Source: Microcaldota archaeon (GTDB taxonomy: Archaea > Iainarchaeota > Iainarchaeia > JAADDC01). Taken from it: DNA of 12,180 bases. The position numbers and the translations under genes were made by a program. Where the stretch lies: the NCBI GenBank assembly GCA_027074515.1, contig JALTCQ010000006.1, forward strand, positions 1-12,180. Direction: 5' to 3'. How positions within the stretch are numbered: position 1 is the stretch's first letter; each line of letters begins with the position of its first letter. Under the pieces are notes generated by a model. It searched no databases, was not told the origin of the DNA, and was given only the letters and a program-made list of their open reading frames with translations. Below are positions 6,668 through 12,180 of this stretch, one piece after another.

Positions 6668-8857
6668 TCACTCCAAGAAGTGCTCCGGCTTTGGAGGCTC
6701 CGGAGATTCCCCTTTTCTTGTTCTAACCTGCTTCACGACCTCTGGCTGGAGGTCACGAGGCAGGGGCTCGAATCCTGCGGGTTCCGTGCTCCAGAAGGCA
6801 CGACCCTGTGTAACGGAACGTATGGCTGCCGCGAAACCGATCATCTCCTTCACTGGTGCCTTTGCGCGTATGATGAGCTTCTCGCCCTCATTCTGGATGT
6901 CCAGGATCTGCGCGCGGCGGCTCTGAAGCTCCTTGTTCACTGCACCCATGTAATCCTGGGGGACGTTGATGTAGACGTTGTACTTGGGCTCGTAGAGGAA
7001 CGGCTCGCCCTGAAGCATGGCTGCATAGATGGCCCTTTTCACGGCAGGGATCACCTGGGCAGGACCACGGTGCACGGCGTCCTCGTGGAGCACGGCGTCC
7101 TCGAGGACCACCTTGACGCCCATGACCTTCTCCCTAGCGAGTGGGCCGTCGTCCATGGCCTCCTGGAACGCCTGTATGATGAGCTCCTTGGCCTCGTTCA
7201 GGTACTGGACACCCTTGGTGCGGTCAACAAGCACGTTGTGGTTGTAGGCAGCCCAAACGTTCTTTGCGTCGTTGGGGTCCATGCCCGCCTCCACGAATTC
7301 CTTCTCATACTGCTTGGGTTTGTACTTGCCCTCGGGGATCTTGCCTTCCATGAGTGCCTGAAGCACGCCAGGCTCCAAGGGCTCCACGTGTATGTAGAAC
7401 TTGTTGTGGTGGTTCGGGGACTTGCCCTCCACAGTTGGGGAAACCTTGCGCACCGACTCACGGTAGACAACAGTGGGTGGAGACACGTTGACGGGAATCT
7501 TGTTGTCGTGCTCCACGCGGTGGACGATGACTTCGAGCTGAAGCTCACCCATACCTGAAACCAGGTGCTCCCCGGTCTCCTTGTTCACCTCGACGCGGAC
7601 GGAGGGGGTTTCCTTCGCAATCCTACGAAGAACCTCAGAGAGCTTCGTGATGTCCTTGGGGTTCTTGGCCTCAATGGCCACGGTCACCACTGGCTCCAGC
7701 TGAGTGGCAAAGGACTCGAAGGGGTGAATCTCTTCCTCCGCTATGGTCTCTCCCGCGTAGACGTCCTTAACGCCGGAGACAGCGGCGATGTTGCCCGCTG
7801 GAACCTCATCCACGACGACACGGTGTGGACCCATGTAGAGGGAGATCTGCTGGATCCTGGCCTTGCGCTTGGCGTTAACCAGAACCACGTCCATACCCTG
7901 GCGGAGCGTACCGGAGTATATACGACCGGTAGAGATGTCTCCAGCGTGTGGGTCCACGGAAACGTCCGTGACCACCATAACGAGCTTGCCGTTCTTGTCC
8001 ACGCGGAGCATCTGCTGGCCGATCTCGCTGTTGATGTCACCGTGCCAGATGTGTGGGATCCTGTACTTCTGCGCCTCGAGGGGAGAGGGCAGGTGCTCAA
8101 CGATCATGCGGAGGACAACATCGTAGAGCTTTGCCTTCTTCGCCAGCTCCTTTTGCTTGTCTGCACGGAGGTACTCGTAGACGTCCTTAAAGGTGATGCC
8201 AGTCTCCTTGACCATTGGGACGGAGAGTGCCCAGTTGTGGTAAGCAGAACCGAAGGCGACGGAACCGTCAGTTACAGAGACCTGCCACTTCTTCTGGAAC
8301 TCCTCTGGGGCGTACTTGCGGATGAGGTTGTTCACGTCGTTTATGATCTCCATGAAGCGCTCCTGCATCTGTTGCTCCGTTAATTGAAGCTCGTTGATGA
8401 GACGGTCCACCTTGTTGATGAAAAGAACTGGCTTGGCCTTCTCGGAGAGGGCGATGCGCAGAACCGTCTCCGTCTGAGGCATCACACCCTCTACTGCATC
8501 CACGACGAGAACCACACCGTCCACGGCACGCATGGCGCGGATAACCTCGTCCACGAAGTCCACGTGCCCGGGCGTGTCGATGATGTTAACGATGTAGTCC
8601 TTGCCGGCGAGCTCGTAGAGGATAGAGATGTTTGCAGAGAAGATGGTAATACCTCTCTCACGCTCCATCTCGTAGAAGTCCATAAAGAGCTGCTTGCCGG
8701 CGAGGTCCTCGGAGAGGAGGCCGGAAGCAGCCACGAGGTTGTCTGTTAGCGTCGTTTTCCCGTGGTCAATGTGCGCCACGATCCCTATGTTCCTGATCTG
8801 CCCTGTCTCGTACATGACATTTTTCATTCTCTTGATGAGCTCTTCTATCTTACCCAT
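6668..8857 (-). CDS. fusA: Translation elongation factor 2 (aEF-2, EF-G homologue)
   Basis: 729 residues, typical for archaeal EF-2. It drives ribosomal translocation with GTP. Motifs: G1 AHIDHGKT (28-35), G2 RGITI, G3 DTPGHVDF, G4 NKVD, then domains II-V. The domain IV tip has AVHRGPAQ, with H596 the expected diphthamide residue. The open frame could start at GTG 8866 or ATG 8863, but GGTGA at 8863-8867 lies 5 nt before ATG 8857 and overlaps the rps7 stop, so ATG 8857 (MGKIEELIKRM) is chosen. The G2 neighbourhood (MDFYEMERERGITIF) differs from the common archaeal DFDEQEQARGITIN form, another sign of a divergent lineage. It is translationally coupled to rps7. Confidence 0.97.
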   Translation of the reverse strand: MGKIEELIKRMKNVMYETGQIRNIGIVAHIDHGKTTLTDNLVAASGLLSEDLAGKQLFMDFYEMERERGITIFSANISILYELAGKDYIVNIIDTPGHVDFVDEVIRAMRAVDGVVLVVDAVEGVMPQTETVLRIALSEKAKPVLFINKVDRLINELQLTEQQMQERFMEIINDVNNLIRKYAPEEFQKKWQVSVTDGSVAFGSAYHNWALSVPMVKETGITFKDVYEYLRADKQKELAKKAKLYDVVLRMIVEHLPSPLEAQKYRIPHIWHGDINSEIGQQMLRVDKNGKLVMVVTDVSVDPHAGDISTGRIYSGTLRQGMDVVLVNAKRKARIQQISLYMGPHRVVVDEVPAGNIAAVSGVKDVYAGETIAEEEIHPFESFATQLEPVVTVAIEAKNPKDITKLSEVLRRIAKETPSVRVEVNKETGEHLVSGMGELQLEVIVHRVEHDNKIPVNVSPPTVVYRESVRKVSPTVEGKSPNHHNKFYIHVEPLEPGVLQALMEGKIPEGKYKPKQYEKEFVEAGMDPNDAKNVWAAYNHNVLVDRTKGVQYLNEAKELIIQAFQEAMDDGPLAREKVMGVKVVLEDAVLHEDAVHRGPAQVIPAVKRAIYAAMLQGEPFLYEPKYNVYINVPQDYMGAVNKELQSRRAQILDIQNEGEKLIIRAKAPVKEMIGFAAAIRSVTQGRAFWSTEPAGFEPLPRDLQPEVVKQVRTRKGESPEPPKPEHFLE

Positions 8858-8862
8858 GATCA

Positions 8863-9492
8863 TCACCTGGACTGTCTTGCGATCCTCTCTATTTCCTCGC
8901 GGCGCATCACGGCAAAGGACTTCGGATCGTTGTTTGCAGCAGCTATAAGCTCCTCTGCAAGTGCCTCCGCTGCGGAAGTCTTGTTGTTAAAGGACTTTGA
9001 GAACGCCGCGAGGGAGATGTTTCTCAAGGCAACATCCAGGGCGCGGAGCGGGGAGACGTCAACTGCAACGGGTACGAAAACACCACCCATTTGCACCCTA
9101 ACCACGTCTTCCCTGGGCGCAGCATTGATGATCGCGTCAACGAGCACCTGAACAGGGTTCTTCTTCGTTCTCTGCTCAACGATCTCAAAGGCTTCCTCCA
9201 CGATCTTCATGGCCTGGAGCTTCTTGCCACAACCGCCACGGCCCCTGATGTAGCGTCCGCCAAGCTTGCTGGCACCCTGGCCGGAGCGCATGAGCTTGTT
9301 TATGAGACGCTCCACGATGGGAACGTCCTTCTTGGCCATGTGCTTCCTTGCATGACGGCCGTGGGTGTGAGGAACGATAATGGGGCGCAGGGAGATGTAA
9401 TCGCGTAGGGAAACGTCGCTAACAACGACGTCAGACGTGTCCCAGCGCCCAAAGAGGAGTATCTTCCCAGTTGTCTTCTTCTTGCCTGCCAT
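8863..9492 (-). CDS. rps7: Small ribosomal subunit protein uS7
   Basis: 209 residues, archaeal-type uS7, a primary 16S rRNA binder of the 30S head. Recognised by HGRHARKHMAKKDVPIVERL, the GGRYIRGRGGCGKK stretch and the core NPVQVLVDAIINAAPRED followed by VPVAVDVSP. The frame also offers ATG 9496-9498 inside the rps12 stop. GGAG of the site AGGAGATGA lies 6 nt from ATG 9490-9492 but only 1 nt from the earlier ATG, so the later start (MAGKKKTTGK) is preferred. The gap after the rps12 stop is 2 nt. The C-terminal tail is basic (EEIERIARQSR). Confidence 0.96.
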   Translation of the reverse strand: MAGKKKTTGKILLFGRWDTSDVVVSDVSLRDYISLRPIIVPHTHGRHARKHMAKKDVPIVERLINKLMRSGQGASKLGGRYIRGRGGCGKKLQAMKIVEEAFEIVEQRTKKNPVQVLVDAIINAAPREDVVRVQMGGVFVPVAVDVSPLRALDVALRNISLAAFSKSFNNKTSAAEALAEELIAAANNDPKSFAVMRREEIERIARQSR

Positions 9493-9494
9493 GT

Positions 9495-9926
9495 TCATCT
9501 CCTCGACTTCTCCTTCCTTCCGGTTCTGAGCATCTCAAGGGAGATGCCGTTCACCTTGATGACCTTGTAACGCATACCCCACTGGGATCCGACTGGACCA
9601 CCCTGGGAACCACCGATACCCTCGATGATCACTTCGTCGTGCTCGTCGATGAACTTGATGGCTCCATTGCGAGGTGCGTGGGCAGTCACCTGCTTGCCGT
9701 TCTTGACGAGCTGCACACGGACTGCCTTGATCAATCCAGAGTGAGGCTGCTTCTGCTCAACCTCACGCTTCTCAAGCACGATTCCACGGGCCATTGGTGC
9801 ACCCTCCAGCGGGTCCTGCGGCCCGTGCTGCTTGCGCTGGATCCTCTTCTTGTAATAAACGTCCTTCCAGCGCCACTTCTGCCTGTTCTTAACCAGTTTG
9901 CGAGCAGCAAATTCTCCGTTTGCCAT
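9495..9926 (-). CDS. rps12: Small ribosomal subunit protein uS12, with unusual decoding-centre residues
   Basis: 143 residues, normal archaeal length. uS12 lines the decoding centre and monitors codon-anticodon pairing. The scaffold is clear: DPLEGAPMARGIVLEK (38-53), VQLVKNGKQVTAHAP (71-85), FIDEHDEVIIEGIGG (92-106) and a GRKEK C-terminus (136-140). The two functional loops are changed. The near-universal KQPNSAIRK is KQPHSGLIK (59-67), and the archaeal GDIPGVRYK type is GSQWGMRYK (113-121), losing the Asp and Pro. The nucleotides are unambiguous in both places and no frameshift is needed. The ATG follows the nusA stop TAA with no gap; GGTGG lies a few nt upstream. Confidence 0.96.
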   Translation of the reverse strand: MANGEFAARKLVKNRQKWRWKDVYYKKRIQRKQHGPQDPLEGAPMARGIVLEKREVEQKQPHSGLIKAVRVQLVKNGKQVTAHAPRNGAIKFIDEHDEVIIEGIGGSQGGPVGSQWGMRYKVIKVNGISLEMLRTGRKEKSRR

Positions 9927-10343
9927 TTACGCCACCACCACGTTGTCTATTCCAAAGTGCCGGGCTGCGAGAGTCCGGGCGAGGCGCACCTTGGCATCCA
10001 GGCGACGGCCAAGGGCGCGGCGATCCTTACCATCAAGGATCACGTAGGCAATCTTCTTGCCCCCGCGCTCCACGACGTTGACCTTCTCAACGTTGGCGGG
10101 GGAGAAGACGTTCTTAATGAACTGAGCAGGATCAGAGGAGTACTCAACGAGTTCCACTTTCTTCCCAAGGATCTCTTCAAGCCTCTTGACGTTCTTGCCG
10201 CCCTTTCCAATGGCCTGGCCCATGTCTCCTTCTCCCACGACGAAAACAACAGTTCTCCTACCAACGATGCAGTCCTTGGAAAAAGCGCCGGTGACCGAAC
10301 CAAAAAGGGAAAGATACTGAACCTCCTTCGTTGTCAGCCTCAC
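9927..10343 (-). CDS. nusA: NusA-like KH-domain transcription factor
   Basis: 138 residues. Archaeal NusA lacks the bacterial N-terminal and S1 domains and consists of two KH RNA-binding domains; its usual place is between L30e and uS12, as here. KH motifs: GDMGQAIGKGGKNVKRLEE near residues 39-57 (GKGG loop), and a second KH (VNVVERGGKKIAYVILDGKD) ending ARTLAARHFGIDNVVVA. GTG 10347-10349 is also in frame, but the site AAGGAGG (10351-10357) is only 1 nt from it and 7 nt from GTG 10341-10343, so the inner GTG (MRLTTKEVQYL) is chosen. The gap to the rpl30e stop is 2 nt. Confidence 0.92.
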   Translation of the reverse strand: MRLTTKEVQYLSLFGSVTGAFSKDCIVGRRTVVFVVGEGDMGQAIGKGGKNVKRLEEILGKKVELVEYSSDPAQFIKNVFSPANVEKVNVVERGGKKIAYVILDGKDRRALGRRLDAKVRLARTLAARHFGIDNVVVA

Positions 10344-10345
10344 GT

Positions 10346-10648
10346 TCACTCCTCCTTTGCAAGCTCAAGTATGCTGGAATCGCCTGCATCCTCCACGACG
10401 AGCATGGAGACGGCAAAGGGCTTTCCACAGACGTGGCCGAGATCCACTGTAGTACCATCGTAGCGATAGATGGGCACGGAGCCCACCTTCGCCAGGTACT
10501 CCACGCGCTCCCTCTCAGCCTGCGGAGCGTTCTTTGCGATGATTACGAGCTTGGCCACGCCGTTCAGCAGAGATTTTTCCGTCTGGCGGTAGCCAAGGAG
10601 CACGCGACCGGTGTCCATTGCTCTCCTTACCTGGAAACGTATGTCCAT
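10346..10648 (-). CDS. rpl30e: Large ribosomal subunit protein eL30 (L30e)
   Basis: 100 residues, an archaeal/eukaryotic ribosomal protein of the L7Ae/L30e/S12e fold, absent from bacteria. Recognised by DTGRVLLGYRQTEKSLLNG, KLVIIAKNAP, then VPIYRYDGTTVDLGHVCGKPFAVS. The frame opens at GTG 10657, inside rpoA2. GGTGA (10654-10658) lies 5 nt before ATG 10648, so MDIRFQVRRAMDTGR is the preferred start, leaving 1 nt between the rpoA2 stop and this ATG. The position between rpoA2 and nusA is canonical. Confidence 0.95.
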   Translation of the reverse strand: MDIRFQVRRAMDTGRVLLGYRQTEKSLLNGVAKLVIIAKNAPQAERERVEYLAKVGSVPIYRYDGTTVDLGHVCGKPFAVSMLVVEDAGDSSILELAKEE

Positions 10649-10649
10649 G

Positions 10650-11744
10650 TCACTCACCCAACTTCATAACTAGCTTTACCCTGCCAGTACCGACCTTCAC
10701 TGGCAAACCGACTATCAAATTTTCCACCACACCCTTTAAATGCTCAACCTCGCCCCAGATGGCAGCCTCCGTGAGGTGCTTACCCGTTTCCTCGAAGGCT
10801 GCACGGGCGAAGACGGATCCTTTCTTGCCTGCCACACCAGTACGACCCACGGCCTCGTAGTAGCCGTCGTAGGTCAGCAGGTCGGCAAGAAGCGAGAAAT
10901 GGCGCAGGTCCACTTCCATGTCTCCGTACGCCTTCTTGAGCTCCTCTATGATAACGTAACGGGCCGCTTCTATGCCTAGGACCTCTGCCACCTCGTGTAT
11001 ATCGTTGGAGATTGTCCTGGTGTGGTCCACGGGCTTGAGCTTGAGTATGGCTTTCAGGTTCGTTCCAGAGGTGCTGACGACGTACTCGTCGCCCTCCTTC
11101 CCAATCACGGCGAAGCGAATGCCCTTCACGCCGGCAAGGTGGAGCTTCTCAAGACTCATGCGAAGCTTGCGGATCTTCATGAGAGGCATGTCCTCGCCGA
11201 AGGTGATCACGATGACGTTACCCTCTGGCTCCACCTTCTTCTTGACCTTCGCGGCGATCTTGGAGACTACGCTGTCCTTGTCAAGGCTCCTGTCCGCCAA
11301 AGCCTTCTCGTCCAGCTCTATGCGGATCTCACGGGAGAAGTAGTCCTCGGAAATCTTCGCAACGTCCTTCAAGTATGTCTCCTGGATGGATCGAGCGAAC
11401 TCGTGGGCCTTCTCCTCGTCCTTGTTGTATGGATCGACGAGGTAGATGCGCATGCTGGGGGTCTTGATCTTGCGGAGAGCGTCGGCGATTTCAAGCATAC
11501 GGTCCACACCGGAGGTAACGGACACTTCCGCTGCACCGGCGAAGTGGAATGTACGCAGGGTAGCCTGGGTTGCTGGCTCACCCATGGACTCTGCCGCCAC
11601 GAGGCCAGCAGGGTACCAGGGCTCTATGCGCACGCGGTCCAGCCACCCATCCACTGCCTTTTCCAGCTTGGAGAGCTGGGTCTTGGGCAGACCGCGCTTC
11701 TCCGCGAACTTCTTAACGCTTGGTTCAAAGTGAGCGTACTTCAT
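10650..11744 (-). CDS. rpoA2: DNA-directed RNA polymerase subunit A'' (Rpo1C)
   Basis: 364 residues, the C-terminal part of the split largest subunit. It carries the trigger loop and most of the cleft/jaw. The diagnostic stretch is GLVAAESMGEPATQ (47-60) followed by the trigger helix region ATLRTFHFAG (61-70). Compared with the usual archaeal AAQSIGEPGTQMT...RTFH and VTLGLPRL, it has Glu for Gln (52), Ala for Gly (58), Ala for Met (61) and Asp for Pro (81, VTSGVDRM). The trigger-loop Gln and His are kept. The C-terminal half matches the family: SNDIHEVAEVLGIEAARYVI, then DGYYEAVGRTGVAG. The ATG overlaps the rpoA1 stop (ATGA), with a G-rich site, GGGGGGT, just upstream. Confidence 0.96.
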   Translation of the reverse strand: MKYAHFEPSVKKFAEKRGLPKTQLSKLEKAVDGWLDRVRIEPWYPAGLVAAESMGEPATQATLRTFHFAGAAEVSVTSGVDRMLEIADALRKIKTPSMRIYLVDPYNKDEEKAHEFARSIQETYLKDVAKISEDYFSREIRIELDEKALADRSLDKDSVVSKIAAKVKKKVEPEGNVIVITFGEDMPLMKIRKLRMSLEKLHLAGVKGIRFAVIGKEGDEYVVSTSGTNLKAILKLKPVDHTRTISNDIHEVAEVLGIEAARYVIIEELKKAYGDMEVDLRHFSLLADLLTYDGYYEAVGRTGVAGKKGSVFARAAFEETGKHLTEAAIWGEVEHLKGVVENLIVGLPVKVGTGRVKLVMKLGE

Positions 11745-12180
11745 TGCTTACCCCCCAATACCTCATCTGCAATAACGTCCACGGGCACGTCGCCGTGGCG
11801 CAGCGCCTGTGGATCGATCCCGTCGTCTCCGTAAACGAACTGCACGATGCTATCCCTCGTGACCTCACGCACGGACCCATCCGGGAAGACCAGGAGGTCC
11901 ATCATGGCGTTGGAGAGACGACGGTAGTAGTATCCAGTGATCTGGGTGGACACACCCTTGTCCACCTCGCCCATACGTCCGCCCATACCCCAGAAGAACA
12001 TCTCGTCCATGGACAGTCCGTCCCTGAGGTTACGGCGGGCGAAACCGTGGGCAAATGGCCCCAGATCTCCGCGCTTGAAGTGAGATATCACACGGTGGTA
12101 GAAGCCACGGTGCGGACGCTTCTCGCGGACCGCTGCCTGTCCCTGGATGCCCATGAGGTTGCGTATGTTGGCAAAGGAAC
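11741..12180 (-). CDS. rpoA1: DNA-directed RNA polymerase subunit A' (Rpo1N), C-terminal end only
   Basis: Only the last 145 residues are in the window; the 5' part lies beyond the right edge. The stretch runs from just before the bridge helix to the A'/A'' split: SFANIRNLMGIQGQ, SHFKRGDLGPFAHGF, the bridge helix near 11915-11998, then IVQFVYGDDGIDPQ. The bridge helix reads MFFWGMGGRMGEVDKGVSTQ then ITGYYYRRL, against the common FFFHAMGGREGLVDTAVKTA...GYMQRRL. Thus H, E, L, K and A at normally fixed sites are replaced by W, M, E, S and Q. The frame is intact and flanking family residues are kept, so it looks like a functional but divergent subunit. The stop overlaps the rpoA2 start. Confidence 0.95.
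   Translation of the reverse strand, partial: SFANIRNLMGIQGQAAVREKRPHRGFYHRVISHFKRGDLGPFAHGFARRNLRDGLSMDEMFFWGMGGRMGEVDKGVSTQITGYYYRRLSNAMMDLLVFPDGSVREVTRDSIVQFVYGDDGIDPQALRHGDVPVDVIADEVLGGKQ

Noticed and set aside
6680..8383. Long plus-strand open frames (292 and 272 codons) opposite fusA
   Set aside because: They mirror the strongly biased codon use of fusA on the other strand, have low-complexity Leu/Val/His/Asp-rich translations, and no family resemblance.
9471..10463. 330-codon plus-strand open frame opposite rps7, rps12, nusA and rpl30e
   Set aside because: It spans four recognised minus-strand genes and its translation looks like a codon-bias shadow.

Overview
This is an archaeal chromosome segment. 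The evidence is the gene order rpoA1 (A') - rpoA2 (A'') - rpl30e - nusA - rps12 - rps7 - fusA (aEF-2) - tuf (aEF-1A) - rps10, a split RNA polymerase largest subunit, the archaeal/eukaryotic-only protein L30e, an EF-2 with the diphthamide loop, a tRNA gene with no encoded CCA, and TATA boxes rather than -35/-10 promoters. The phylum cannot be fixed by eye. Several normally invariant residues in RNA polymerase, uS12 and aEF-1A are changed, which suggests a fast-evolving or poorly sampled lineage.

Layout. (1) 1-975, minus: a GH13 amylase-type enzyme, cut off at the left edge. (2) 1112-1185, minus: tRNA-Lys(UUU) with a hairpin just downstream. (3) 1228-2100, minus: galT-family gene. (4) 2101-2130: a 30-bp divergent promoter with one TATA box for each direction. 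(5) 2131-2622, plus: adenosine-specific kinase family protein. (6) 2638-5004, plus: a 788-residue protein of no recognised family, cysteine-free and AT-richer than its surroundings. Its end overlaps rps10 convergently by 23 bp. (7) 4982-12180, minus: the transcription/translation operon, read right to left from rpoA1 (cut by the right edge) to rps10.

The minus-strand operon is tightly packed. From rpoA1 to fusA, stops and starts overlap or lie 0 to 5 nt apart, and Shine-Dalgarno sites sit inside the ends of upstream genes. Several starts are best placed a few codons inside the longest frame for this reason. tuf has its own TATA box and a strong Shine-Dalgarno site. In contrast, GH13, galT and the adenosine-specific kinase each have a TATA box about 25 nt before the start codon and no Shine-Dalgarno site, so they are probably leaderless.

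The most novel items are the 788-residue protein, the minimal divergent leaderless promoter, and the unusual substitutions at the decoding centre (uS12) and the RNA polymerase active site (bridge helix, trigger loop). No CRISPR array, insertion sequence, integrase or origin was seen, and there is no gene-free stretch over 300 bases.
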